A DNA stretch of 56,833 nucleotides from Zelonia costaricensis (GCA_030849075.1 JASAOO010003411.1:1-56833), one strand, 5' to 3'. Positions 39,125 to 49,991 are shown, numbered from the stretch's first letter. Program-made: numbers and translations. Notes: generated by a model from the letters alone, not told the origin.

Positions 39125-39933
39125 GCGATGACAGCAAGCGAGCGCAACGCACCGCGCAAAGAAGCACACACACACACACACAGGTTCACACACGCACATG
39201 CACATGCGCATGCACACTTTCCGAATTCCGCAGTCAAGCACGCACCCGAGAGAGGATAAAAGAGAAAGCGACGAAACCTGCTCGGAGAAAAAAAGAGCGG
39301 AAGCGCGCGTCACGTGTCCAGCTTGCAGGGCAAGAAGGGAGGAAGGGGGGGAGAGAAGAGCGTCAGCGTGCTGCACCCCAGGAGACAGCTCATGCTCGGC
39401 AACTAGGCCGACGCCTACCAGCTCGGTGCGTCGCTGTCTTCACCCAATCTTTCTTTTCGTGAGAAAAAAAGGGGGCTCGCTGATGCCTTGAGGGACGCTG
39501 CGTGCAGCAGATGACAAAGACGACCCGCCCAACACCAGCAAGTATATACGAAGGCTGTGAGGGGGGGGTCCGGCCAACTCCGCAAAGCCGAAAAAAAGAG
39601 AGACAAGACAAAGAGGGGAGAGAAACAAAAAACGGTCAAAACGAAAAGGTGGTGTTCTTCTCGTGGACAAGTCGTTTCCTGGCGCCGATGTCAAAGAAGA
39701 GGCCCGGCCTCCTTCTCGTTGACACGTCTGTTGTCGCTCTGAAAACGAAGGCAGGGAGGCGAGGATGGCTGGGGTGGGGGCAAGGGGATGTGGAGAGCAC
39801 ACCGGTAGCGGATCCACGGTGTTCGCCCCCCCTCCTATTCCAAACGCAGCTTGCTCGCTGTCACTCTACGCGCGCGCGAAAAAAAAAATCGCGTAGGTGT
39901 CCGCCACTTCTTCTTTTCTTTCTTGCCCAAAGC

Positions 39934-40335
39934 TCATGCCGTCGTCGGCTGCGGCGGGGGCGGGTTAGTGATGTTCTTCTCGCGCAGCTTCATGGCGTGC
40001 TCGTACCCAAACGGCGAGATGCGTTCGCTGCGGCGGCAGTACGACACCTGCAGCGGCTTTTCACGGCCCATGTTGTAGCGGTCGTGCATCGACATGATGG
40101 CAAAGTCGGCCTCGTCCGTCACACGGAAGGTCACAAAGCCGCTGCCGGTGCTCTTGCCATCGGCGTCGCGCAGGATGTTGGTGTGGATGACGTGGCCGTA
40201 GAAGGAGAAAATCTGACGCAGGTCGTGCTCCGTCGCGTCGAAGTTCAGCTGTCCCACAAAGAGCCGCGCCGTGCCGTTGTTCATCTTGTCTGCAGCGTTG
40301 TTGCCGCCGTGCCCGTTTGTGTTTGGCCCTGCCAT
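39934..40335 (-). CDS. Small single-RRM RNA-binding protein
   Basis: A 133-residue protein consisting of a short Asn/Gly-rich N-terminus, one RNA recognition motif (about 22-102) and a short tail. RNP2 reads LFVGQL and RNP1 reads TGSGFVTF; in RNP1 one of the usual aromatic positions is Ser, which may weaken base stacking. Between them lies LRQIFSFYGHVIHTNILRD, a typical RRM helix-strand. The tail after the RRM contains FGYEHAMKLREKNI and ends in a Pro run. Many such one-RRM proteins in trypanosomatids bind 3' UTRs and control mRNA stability or translation; that role here is inferred from family and size. The start at 40335 is chosen because the longer open frame upstream is Cys/Leu/Val repeat translation of a CA array. 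The stop is TGA. Confidence 0.88.
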   Translation of the reverse strand: MAGPNTNGHGGNNAADKMNNGTARLFVGQLNFDATEHDLRQIFSFYGHVIHTNILRDADGKSTGSGFVTFRVTDEADFAIMSMHDRYNMGREKPLQVSYCRRSERISPFGYEHAMKLREKNITNPPPPQPTTA

Positions 40336-40421
40336 GACAGCGCCCTCTTGACACAGAGACAGACACAGGCACAGACACACACAAACACACACACACACAA
40401 GAAACAGAATACAATTTGTAG

Positions 40422-40498
40422 CTGGGAGGCAGCAGCAGAAACACACAATCGCGCACGCGCGTGGCGACGGCAAAGGAAGGAAAAAAAGGGAAGACTTG
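40422..40498 (-). promoter_or_regulatory. Candidate trans-splice acceptor, RRM gene
   Basis: Transcript-sense T/C tract at about 40498-40468, with the first good CAG giving AG at 40423-40422; predicted 5' UTR about 86 nt containing a GU repeat (CA on +, 40378-40399). Confidence 0.4.
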
Positions 40499-42245
40499 GG
40501 GGAAAACAAAGAAGCGGAAGACGGGGAGGGGGGTGGTGGTGGAAGCAGTGGGGTGTCTGCAGTGAGTGCGAACGGTCTACTCAGCAGAACAGCAGAGAGA
40601 AAGGAGAGGGAGGAGGGCGTGGAAAGCGGCACAAGGCAGAGGCGCTTTAGGTGCTTAGTGGGTGGGGGGTGGTCAGCAGCCGTATGTCAGCCCGAGAGTC
40701 GTGGACGGGGGGTGCGTTGAGGCAGAGGAACGGTTAAGGATGCGAAGGAGAGGAGTGGAGGAGGAAAAAGGAGGGCGGCATGTCACTCCGACGTAAAGAG
40801 TGCTGGATGGCGATCTCTGGCCACCGCACCTCGTCCTGCGTTCAAGCACTACCCGCGGCGGTGCTACTGGCGAAAGCGGTGCACGCGGCACGCGCACGGC
40901 TACGCGTTGGCAAACTACAGCTCCTTCTCCTTCTTTTTTCTTGTCTCGATTTCGCTGCATGAACCCGGTCGCGTTTAAGGTGAGTCCGGTAGTGCTGGAG
41001 ATACGGTCGCACCGCGCACGCCTTTCCTCGTTGCACTGCTCAAGTGGCGCAAAGTCCGCACGCGACGGGATGGCGAGAGCGAAGAGAAGGAGTGGGATCC
41101 AGACACCGCAGCGAAAAAGGCGACGGAAACGGCAATGCTCGATGTGTTTGGATCGCAGACGGTTCGCCAAGAAGGGTCCTCAGCGGCGCACGCGCTCGTG
41201 TCTGCGGCTGAAAAGTAGGGAGGCGCTTGCGTCTTCTTCTCCAATGCGGTGCGTGGCGCGGCTGGCTTGCGCTGGCGTGACTGCGCGGATGCAGCCGCCG
41301 CTGTGATGCCAGCCGCGTTCACACAAGGCAGAGGAAGGAGGCAGATGGGGGAGGGGGGGGGGGGGAAGATCAAGTGACGGGGAGAGGAGGCTAAGGGGAT
41401 GGGCGAGGCCTTCTCGGCGCCGTCGTCGCCTCGGCGAGAGCCGCTCAGACGTGTCGGTGATCGCCGTACGCAGGGGGCTCTCTCTACACAGGCAAGACAG
41501 AGTGCGTGTTGCTGACGACGCGGTGACATCTTGCGCGAGCGGGCGACTCCACAACGGCAGGGAAACAAAAAAGGAAGCCGAGGCGGCGCCCTCGCTGACT
41601 GGAAAACGGAAAGCCCGGGAGGGGAGAAGAGAGCAAAAATGAAGTGGGCACAGGGGTGCGGGGAGCGCGACGATAGGGGCGTGCGCGGACACGGGTGGAC
41701 ACCGCGCACAGGGCGGGGCCGCACAAGACACTCGCGTGCGTGGCGGGCGCCTGCGCAGCCGTCGGCGCAACGCGGCCCTCACCGAGAGCGTCTTCGCGGC
41801 TGTGCTGCCTGCGCACCTGGTCACACCGCCACGCACGCGCACGTGTTGCCCGGCACCCCCCTGGGGCGTCGTCGCCGGATCGGGCGGCTCACCGGGCGAG
41901 GGGAGAGACGGAGAGGGCCGAAACGGGTCGGCTCTGTGCGGGAGAGCGGCGAGGCACGAGCCCCGAAGCGAGGCGTGGAAGTCAGATCAATCGAGGGGAA
42001 ACAAAGACGAAAACGGCTGCGCTGCATCACGCCCGCCTCCGCGTGCAGGCGGCGCGGAGAGAGGGCGGGACGCAGGCACACGGAAAGAGAACACCTTTGG
42101 GAGGGAGCGGGCAAACCGAAAACGTGGCAGGCACCACCGGGGGGGGGGGGGGTGGGGGGAGGGGTGAGACGAGGGCGGGGATGGCCGCACGCACCGGTCC
42201 GCTTAGAGTGCACCCATCAGAAAGGCAGAGAAACGCTGTCGAAGC

Positions 42246-42247
<2 letters not shown>

Positions 42248-42289
<42 letters not shown>
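42248..42289. repeat. (CA)21 microsatellite
   Basis: Uninterrupted 42-nt CA run, the longest pure dinucleotide array in the window. Confidence 0.97.
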
Positions 42290-42292
<3 letters not shown>

Positions 42293-43236
42293 GAGAGAAG
42301 AAAGCACCTGCGCGTCAGCATATTAGCGAGAGAAAGCAAAGCAAATACGAAAACCATAACCGTTCTATTTCATCCCCACGCCGTCCAGTGCGCATGGTGC
42401 AGGCTGCCATCGATGTCCTGCGTGCAGCAGCTCCAAGAACGCGGAGAGCGCATACGACAGGGGCGGGCGATTCCGCCGAGGCCGGCGCTGGTCGTGCCGT
42501 GAGCGGACAACAGTACAAGAGCATGACGAGCTGTTGCTCAGCACCGAGGGTGAGGGACGTAGAGAAAGCGCTCGAAGAAGAGAAAGGGAGAGAGAGCACG
42601 AGCCGTGGAGGGCTAGAGAGCAGTCCTACGGGATTGCTCACTGTCACAGGAGACACTGTGCCTTCACAAAGACCATGATGTGAGCCGGCTTGACATGTCG
42701 GTCAGTGCACAGCATGCACGCGCACGATTCTCGCAGACTAACTAGAGCAAGAGGTGAAAGAGAGCGAGTTGAACTAGTGTACGGGGGGGGGGGAGCGTGG
42801 CCTGCGTAGTGCACAAGAAAGACCACAGGGGAAAAGCGTGCCGAAGTCTCACGTGAACGGCGCGGGGACGGAGTGGCTAGGGTAGAGAAAGCGAGAAGGC
42901 AAAAAACAAAAGGCAGGTGGAGAATGGGAGGGGGGAGAGAGAAAGAAGGGAGGAGGGTCGGCGGAGGCTGAGGGAGCAAGAGAACAAGGTACATAGTTTT
43001 GTTTGTTTACCGTAGATTTCGTGAGAAAGTAGCGATAGCATCAGAATCGGTGCCGCATCACCGCCGAGATACCAACTTAAGCTGGCTTCATACCCCCAAA
43101 CCACAACCAGCAGAAGAATACTCAGAGAGATGACAGAAGAGAGAAGACGTGCGCTGAAGACACCCCTGGGGGAGGAAAAAGATGAGAAGCAAAATATAAA
43201 CAGCCCGTTTGCCCGTCATTCGTGTTTCCGCGCGTG

Positions 43237-43280
43237 CGTGTGCGCCTCCCCACTGAATGTACCGTGGGGAGGCGCACACG
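43237..43280. repeat. Perfect 16-bp inverted repeat (hairpin)
   Basis: Arms 43237-43252 and 43265-43280 are exact reverse complements of each other, separated by a 12-nt loop; 12 of the 16 pairs are G-C. It lies about 1 kb downstream of the lipase A stop, in the presumed 3' UTR or intergenic transcript. Confidence 0.9.
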
Positions 43281-44288
43281 TGAGGGACGTGGAAGCTTCT
43301 CAGGCGCGCACAGGTGCGTGCCTGTCTCCGCCCACAGACATCGTTTAAAAGGGTGATGGTTGGCGGAGAGTCGCTCCACGCGGCAGTTTCCCGAGGGGTG
43401 GGGTGGGGTCGAGCACGTTGTAGCGGGGGGGGGGGGGCTGCGGTCCAGCCGCTTTGTGCATTCTGTTTGTCTGTACCGCAGCGTCACAGACAGTACAGCG
43501 GAGAAAAGAAGTGAAAGTGAGAACAGCGAAAGGAGGGGAGATGAGGGCGAGCTTGCGTGCGACGGAAATAAAAGGCATTGTATTTGACGTCAGTTTTGTG
43601 TCGACACGAGGTTCTGTGTGGGGACGCGGGTGTGTGAAAGAGAAAAAGAAAAGAGCTTGGCAGCGAAGTCAGCCCACCGCTGGACGAACAAGAGAAACAA
43701 AGGTACATCATTGAGGGGGAAGGGGGATGGGGGGCGTCGAGCTGGAGAGGTATGCGAGAGAAAGGGGCGGCTGCGGTGTGCTCGACGGATGGTCCTGCGC
43801 ATCCTGAGGAAGCCAAAAAAATGCCCCCCCCCCCACTTCAGCTGCCCGCGCAACCCACGCAGTGGGCATGCTCTCCTCCATTCTCCTAAAAGCCGCAAGC
43901 CGCCTCGTTGCCGCCGGTCTGCCACCACAACGTGCCCGAGAAGGTGTCAACGGCGGCGTCGGCACACACAAGCCGCCGATGTGCTGATGGGGGGCCTGTG
44001 GAAGAGGGGGGTGGGGAGGGGGAGAGGGCGTGCGGACAGACCGTGAAACACAAAGGCACAGAGTTAAAGCGGAACCACGTCGCACGCCATCTTCGCCAAA
44101 AAGCGAGGGAGGCGGCAACGGGGGGCGGGAGGGAGGGAGGAATCGAGATGCGTCACTGCAGCGCTGGCGTGGAACAGAGTACAACGAACGAGGCAAAAAA
44201 CAAAAAACGAAACCATACGAAAAAGCCAAAACAAGGTGCGTGTTGAAAAGCAACGTAGTTTACGCTGGGCGCAACCACGAAACCGAGC

Positions 44289-45314
44289 TTAGAATCCCGC
44301 GCGGTACTTGAGGTACTCCCAGGTGAGGCGCACGTACAGCCGCTTCGGCATCCGCGGCGTGTCGAGCTCGTCCTCGTCCGTTGCCGCGGCGCGCACCCCG
44401 CGAGTGGAGTCGACGCACGTGCAGTCCGTGCTCTCACCCAGGTACTTGAGGTGGTCGCCAATGGAGATAGCCCACATGTCGTTGCTGCATGCCTCTGACT
44501 CCGCCGTCGCACTGTCCGCGCAGATACGCATGCTGCTATTGGCCTCCGTACGGTAAAACACCTCCGTCGGTGCGTGGCGGAAGCCGAAGCTGAGCGGTGG
44601 CAGGTGCGGCACCGGATCGCGGCAGTGCGTGACGCGGTAGTGCGGGCCGCGGCTGAGAATCTGCGCCGTCCACGCCGCAAAGGTCGGGTTGCCCACACGC
44701 GGCGCTCCAAATGTGTAGAGGGCAACGGGCTTGGCGGAGCTGGACATGCGGTTGAGCTGGTCCTGCAGGTCCACCGCGGCGTGCACGGCCAGAGCGCCGC
44801 CAAGGGAGTGTCCCGTGGCCAGCACCTGGTAGTCCGGGAAGTCGGCCAGCAGCTCCATCACAGCGGACGTCACCTGCGCGCGGAGAGAGAGGTAGGAGTT
44901 CATGAAGCCTCTGTGCGTTTCGCAGCCACTGCCGCAGCTGGAAGTAACCGTGTACTTGGTCTTGAGGTATTTGAGGTTCTGCAGCCAGTTGGTTATCCCC
45001 TGAGTGCCGCGAAAGGCCACCACAATCTGCTTGTTGGTGGGGTCCACACCGGTGAAGCCGAAGGTGGCGTAGTCGGAATCCTGGACGGTCTTGTACAGCT
45101 GTATGCCCGGGACTTGCGTGCACACCGGCTGTCCGTCGCGCAAGCTGCGAAACACCACCGAGATGGCACAGTAGGTGTTGCGGGCCGCATCGAAACTGCG
45201 GTACGCCTCGCTGTACGAGTACGGCACCGCCTCCGCCTCCGCCCTCGCAAGCGACGCGGTCAGGACGGCGGCGGTCACAGCCACAGCGGCGACGGCAGCG
45301 AAGATGCGCTTCAT
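44289..45314 (-). CDS. Secreted class 3 lipase (lipase A)
   Basis: A 341-residue alpha/beta-hydrolase of the fungal-type lipase (class 3) family. Residues 1-25 form a signal peptide with a hydrophobic Ala/Val core ending ARA. The core contains FGFTGVD (85-91), the oxyanion-region strand KQIVVAFRGT (95-104), the nucleophile elbow GHSLGG with Ser170, Asp233 in RDPVPHLPP, and His288 in GDHLKYLG, so the Ser-Asp-His triad is complete. Six or more cysteines outside the core suggest disulfides in a secreted protein. It would hydrolyse acylglycerols or phospholipids outside the cell or in the secretory pathway; the substrate is not defined by sequence. A paralogue lies about 3.7 kb upstream and is nearly identical over two tracts around the catalytic region. 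The start at 45314 opens the signal peptide and lies 40 nt after a splice acceptor. The stop is TAA. Confidence 0.92.
   Translation of the reverse strand: MKRIFAAVAAVAVTAAVLTASLARAEAEAVPYSYSEAYRSFDAARNTYCAISVVFRSLRDGQPVCTQVPGIQLYKTVQDSDYATFGFTGVDPTNKQIVVAFRGTQGITNWLQNLKYLKTKYTVTSSCGSGCETHRGFMNSYLSLRAQVTSAVMELLADFPDYQVLATGHSLGGALAVHAAVDLQDQLNRMSSSAKPVALYTFGAPRVGNPTFAAWTAQILSRGPHYRVTHCRDPVPHLPPLSFGFRHAPTEVFYRTEANSSMRICADSATAESEACSNDMWAISIGDHLKYLGESTDCTCVDSTRGVRAAATDEDELDTPRMPKRLYVRLTWEYLKYRAGF
44557..44702. repeat. Near-identical tract shared with 49237-49382
   Basis: 146 nt matching the paralogous lipase with a single difference (44624 versus 49304), which changes Cys231 of lipase A to Gly in lipase B. 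Flanking sequence on both sides diverges sharply. Confidence 0.95.
44761..44849. repeat. Near-identical tract shared with 49441-49529
   Basis: 89 nt over the nucleophile-elbow region with two differences (44818, an Ala/Val change; 44838, silent). The spacing to the paralogue is the same 4680 nt as for the first tract. Confidence 0.93.
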
Positions 45315-45354
45315 GCGTGTGCGTGTGTGTGTGCGCAGTGGGGAGGGATAGGGG

Positions 45355-45400
45355 CTGAGGGGGAGGTCGCAAGAAGAAGGAAAGGGGGAGTCGCAGATGA
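45355..45400 (-). promoter_or_regulatory. Candidate trans-splice acceptor, lipase A
   Basis: Long transcript-sense pyrimidine tract ending in CAG, AG at 45356-45355; predicted 5' UTR about 40 nt. Confidence 0.5.
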
Positions 45401-45471
45401 GGGTCGCAGGGGGGAGGGAGAGGGCGTGGGTGTCACTGGTGGCACGGCGTTGTCGGGCAAGGATGCGCGCG

Positions 45472-45492
45472 CGTGTGTGTGTGTGTGTGTGT
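45472..45492. repeat. GT microsatellite
   Basis: GT dinucleotide run upstream of the lipase A 5' UTR. Confidence 0.85.
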
Positions 45493-48035
45493 GAGTGTGG
45501 GTGTGATGGCGGTGCATGTGCGAGATGCGGAGGGGCGGACGGGGGCGTAGAAGGGAGAGGCGACAGTTGGGTCCGGTGGGCGCGCCGTGCAGTCGGCGAG
45601 CGCAAAGCCGATGGGCGGTGGCGGAGGAGGCAGAGGGGCGCGGGCAGCGGTGCTGTGCAGGTCCGTACCCCCCCCCCCACGCACACACACAAGCTCAAGC
45701 TCAAGCTCAAACTCCAGCCGCCGAGCGCACGCGTGGAGGAGCAGCCCTCCGTGGCTCGCGACGGAAAGGGCGCGGCGGCGGTAGCGCGTTGTGCGTTGTG
45801 GCTGCGCGTCTTCTCTGCTCGTGTGTGGGGCGCGGCGGCGGCGACCCACTGCCGCGCACAGCGCCAGGTGCAAGGCACGGAGGCACACCTTTGAACTTTG
45901 CCTGGGAAAGAGTGAGAAACGAGATCTGAACAGAAAACAAAAAAGATGTGGGCCCAGGCGACTGGAATGCAGGTTGAGCGAACTCAGCGCGCGAACAAGG
46001 CTGACGCCTGAGAGCCGCGGTGAAAAAAAAAAAGAGTGGCACTGATGCCTCCCCCTTCCGAAGGGCGAGGTGCAACACTAACTCATGCGTCCGCGTCCGC
46101 GCTTGCGTGTTACTCGCCCTGACGTTAGACGTGCAGCGCCCTCTGAGACATGAGTGTGCGAGAGGGGACGCGGCACGAGTGGAGGAAACGAAGCAAGAAC
46201 ATGAGTGCACATAAAAGGGTAGATGAGAAGCATAGCGGGGCACTGAAAGTGTGAATGGGGGAGGAAGCAAGCTGAGCACATGCAGAAAGGAAGAGAAGAT
46301 AAGAAAAGAGAAGGAAAAGAAAAAAAAAAAAAGAGGTGCAGATCCTCCGTGTCGTGGTGCGTTGGCGTGGCTTGGCGGCAGGCGAACTCGGGAAAACGAG
46401 GTCAAGGCAACGAGCAGCGCTCACGGCACAGAAGAGCTCTAGACGTGATGGAGAGAGAAGGGGGAGAAGGGGTTTGTGCACAAGACCGTAGGCACCGTAT
46501 TGGGGAGGGAAAGCCGGAAAGAGAGCTTCCTACGCAAGCACACAAGAGCCCCCGTTGGTGCAGTCGCGCAAGGCGACGGCAACCTACAAAGAAGCGGAGA
46601 ATGCTGAAGACGAGAGAGACGCGCGGTGTGCGCCGAGATGAAACGGCAGAGCCGGGTTGGCAAGCGCTGAGCTGAGAGGGGGAGGGGTGGAAAGGCACGA
46701 CGCGGAATCTGCGAAGGCACACCTCACGGCGAAGCCGGCAGACGATGGGAAAAACTGGAGAGGGGGAATCGAAGAGAAACTGACGACGAAGGGGGGGGGC
46801 GGCGGCACGTAGTGAAACAAGAAAAAGAAAGGTAGCGAAAAAGGAAAAGGTGAAGCGAGCGGGCTGCCCTGGAAGCAAGTCGGATTAACCCTAAGAGTAC
46901 CTCGTGGGCCATCAAAGGGGGAGAGGGTGAAGCGCGTCCGCGAGAGAAAAGCTGTACGCGCCACAAAACCGACCTTCTTGTGTTTTGTTGTGTGTTTGTG
47001 TGAGTTGAGCGAGCGAGACGCCAAAGCAGAAACGCTCGAAGGCGCGTCGTTGCTTCAAGGACGGACTGCTACAACCACGCACACCGCAATTGACTTGCAC
47101 CCTCGCACACTCACAACAAAACTCCGTTCTGTGCAGGCAGGCAAGTGGCTGCTACGACGTCTCTACTCGCACCTGCTCAACCTCGTAACAGCACACAGAG
47201 GCATAGCAGAAAAAAGAAAATAATAATAACGACGAGAAGAGGCGCACAGCGCCTAAGGAACGGAGGGGAGAAAAAAAGTGAGTGAGAGAGGAAGGTGTCT
47301 TACGTCGACCACATCGTCTGTGACTCGCAACTCCAACCCGAAGCTGGTGGTCCGCGACAAGAAACAGAGAAAGAAGCAGGGCGTGCACGATTCGCGTAGA
47401 AGAACGAAAGGAATAGAGTTGACACACACACACACACATACAAGCGAAAAAAAGAGGAAAAGTGATGGTGGGAAGTAGAAGGCAGCCTGAGAGGAGGAGA
47501 GTAAAAAATAAAACAAAGCACACCGCAACACGTGCTGCGGGTCGTTGGGGTGTGCAAGGGAGGAGAGAGGTCTTGTGGCGAAGAAAGAGAGGGGGAGGGG
47601 AGGGGAGGGAGGGGGGAGGAGGAGAAATAGCTGTTAGAAGAGGTCTCGGTGCCGCCCGTACGTGCCAAGAAGGAGAAGAAGAGCAAGAAAGAGATGCCAA
47701 AGGCAGGAACGAGACGACGTTATGCGAGCACAGAGTGCTCGAGAATGCCGTCTGCATTTTCCCACCCGTCCCGGGTACAGGTGCAGGCAGCCAGGTTAGA
47801 TTCAGAAACGCACACAAACACAGACGATCAAAAAAGTACGAGAAACGCGCAAAACAAATAACACAACCATACACGCTCACACACATGCTTGAGCTCTGCC
47901 GCATTCAGTTTGAGGTGTTTCCCACGGGTGAGCTAAGATGTAGCCGAGCCCTTTCCAATAGAACAGGCGCCGCCGCCTCCTTGTGCGGTTTCTCCGCCCA
48001 CCGCCCTCGACCACATTGTCGGCAGGCTGCAGCGC

Positions 48036-48064
48036 AACACACACACACACACACACACACACAC
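48036..48064. repeat. CA microsatellite
   Basis: Uninterrupted CA run about 950 nt downstream of the lipase B stop. Confidence 0.9.
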
Positions 48065-49010
48065 GTAGGTCTCTCGCCTACGCTGCCGAGGAGGAAAAGG
48101 CGAGGAGATGGAGAGTGACGTAAACTTGCGTCGCGCTTGTGCGATTGCGCGTCGTCTGCTATCCCATTTGCGCGCCAAAACGGCACACGCGACGAGTGCG
48201 CAGGACTGTCTAAGAAGGGCGCTGAGAAACCCGCACACACGCACACACGGACAGAGAGAGAAAGAAAAAGAATGGCAGGCGAAACGACGCTGTGCCGTTG
48301 CCGTCGGGCAGCGCAAGGATCACGTAGAAACAAACAAACCAGGGCGGGAAAGAAGTAGCAAAGTGGGAGGAGGGGGGGGGGGCTGGAACAACGCGAGAGG
48401 TGAGGTCAGTCTCAACACGATAATCACACAAACGCACAAACAAAGAAAAACGAGCGCGATGGCAGTGACGTGAGGACAAGAAAAAATGAAAAAAATGAAA
48501 AAGAGAGAGAGAGAGAGGCGGGCAAGCGTGTGAAGAAACCAGCAGGCGAACTTGCGTTTCTTGGCGTCTTTTTTTTTTTTTCTTCTTCCCCTTGGTGTCC
48601 TCCTCCTTCCCAGTGCGAAGGAAGTGCTACAGCCGAGATAACAACAAGAGTACGAAAACACAAAAGGGATGCCACTCCTATTTCCGTCCTCACGAGAGGA
48701 TGCAGGGATGCGGGAGGGGGAGGGGGAGTGTGCGGAGAAGGAAAAGAAGAGAAAGAGGGAAGGGGGGAGGGGGGGGGAGGACTGCGACGTCTCTCTGTGC
48801 TTGCGTGTGTATGTGCGCGAACGAAGTCATGCGTGGGTGAGGGAGCGACAGGAGCGGGACGGAGACAGAGGTCGGAAAGAGGAGAAGCAGGAAACGAAGA
48901 AAAAAAAGAATTAAGGTGCGTGGGGACAGGGAGAAGGCGGAACTGCAAAACAAAGAAAATACGAACCAGCCATGTTAACGTGTACCCGGCGCTGTATCGC
49001 ACGCATAGGC

Positions 49011-49991
49011 CTAGAAGCCGAAGAAGTTCTTGGTGAACTCCCACGACAGGCGCACGTATAGGCGCCACGGCAGCGTGACCTGGTTGATGGTGTCGGCGAG
49101 GCAGAGCGCCCTTTCGCCCATGTAGAAGAGGTGGTCCGTCATCATGATAGGCAGGTAGTTGTTGCTGCACTTGTGATCCTCCCTGGTCGCACTGTCGTCA
49201 CACACCACACCGCTGCTGTTGGCCAGCGAGCGGTAGAACACCTCCGTCGGTGCGTGGCGGAAGCCGAAGCTGAGCGGTGGCAGGTGCGGCACCGGATCGC
49301 GGCCGTGCGTGACGCGGTAGTGCGGGCCGCGGCTGAGAATCTGCGCCGTCCACGCCGCAAAGGTCGGGTTGCCCACACGCGGGGAGCCGAAGGTGGTCAG
49401 CGCAACGGGCTTGGTGGAGGTGGACATGCGGTTGAACTTCTCCTGCAGGTCCACCGCGGCGTGCACGGCCAGAGCGCCGCCAAGGGAGTGTCCCGTGACC
49501 AGCACCTGGTAGTCCGGAAAGTCGGCCAGGAGCTCGGCCACGGCGTTGTGCACCTGCCCCTGCACGGAGAGGTACGAATTGTAGAATCCCATGTGCACGC
49601 GGCACGCGCGGCCGCAGCTGGAGGCGGTGCTGTAGGGCACCGGCGCGAAGGAGAAGTCCTGCAGCCAGTTCATGAGTGTCTGGCTGCCGCGGAACGAGAC
49701 GATGATCTGCTTGTTGAGGCTGTCCACACCCGTGAAACCGAAGGTGTCGAACACCTCGTTCTGGACTATCTTGTACGTGTAGAAGCCCGGCGCGCGCTTG
49801 CAGATGCTGCCACACGACCACGTCATCACCGACGAGGTCAGGCAGTAGCTAGCACGCGAGAAAAGGTGGTTGCGGGCCGTGGAGGCGTAGCTGTAGGGCA
49901 CCAGCTGCTTGTCTGCCACAGCAGCCGCAGAGGCGAGGAGCAGCACCGTCACGGTGGCAGCCGTTATGGCAGAGAGGAACCGCTGCATCAT
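49011..49991 (-). CDS. Secreted class 3 lipase (lipase B)
   Basis: A 326-residue paralogue of lipase A with the same layout. Residues 1-27 form the signal peptide. The core has FGFTGVD (84-90), KQIIVSFRGS (94-103), the elbow GHSLGG with Ser169, Asp232 in RDPVPHLPP and His287 in TDHLFYMG, so the catalytic triad is complete. The N-terminal 140 residues, including the oxyanion and lid region, and the C-terminal 60 residues differ strongly from lipase A, while the elbow-to-Asp region is nearly identical. This suggests distinct lipid preference or surface with a homogenised catalytic core (inference). Two ATGs are adjacent at the start (49991 and 49988); either would give the same mature enzyme. 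The stop is TAG. It is the first recognised gene after a long gene-free right flank. Confidence 0.92.
   Translation of the reverse strand: MMQRFLSAITAATVTVLLLASAAAVADKQLVPYSYASTARNHLFSRASYCLTSSVMTWSCGSICKRAPGFYTYKIVQNEVFDTFGFTGVDSLNKQIIVSFRGSQTLMNWLQDFSFAPVPYSTASSCGRACRVHMGFYNSYLSVQGQVHNAVAELLADFPDYQVLVTGHSLGGALAVHAAVDLQEKFNRMSTSTKPVALTTFGSPRVGNPTFAAWTAQILSRGPHYRVTHGRDPVPHLPPLSFGFRHAPTEVFYRSLANSSGVVCDDSATREDHKCSNNYLPIMMTDHLFYMGERALCLADTINQVTLPWRLYVRLSWEFTKNFFGF
49237..49382. repeat. Near-identical tract shared with 44557-44702
   Basis: Partner of the 146-nt tract in lipase A; one mismatch at 49304. Confidence 0.95.

Larger units (their letters stand above)
38241..39933. other. Intergenic region, WW-like to RRM gene
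   Basis: It contains the WW-like 5' UTR and the RRM 3' UTR, CA arrays at 38667-38709 and 39088-39124, and purine runs on +. No supported ORF. Confidence 0.6.
40336..44288. other. Intergenic region, RRM to lipase A
   Basis: Almost 4 kb without a supported gene. It includes a (CA)21 array (42248-42289), poly-G runs (41348-41362, 42139-42152, 42783-42792, 43426-43437) and a perfect 16-bp inverted repeat (43237-43280). It should include the 3' UTR of lipase A. Confidence 0.55.
45315..49010. other. Intergenic region between the lipases
   Basis: About 3.7 kb. It has a GT run (45472-45492), a CA run (48036-48064), AGCTCA hexamer repeats (about 45692-45712) and many purine runs on +. No supported ORF; it should contain the 3' UTR of lipase B. 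Confidence 0.55.

Noticed and set aside
40673..41170. 165-codon minus-strand frame resembling a signal peptide at its start
   Set aside because: The frame starts with TTG, not ATG; the first true ATG is internal and removes the hydrophobic segment. The rest is not protein-like.
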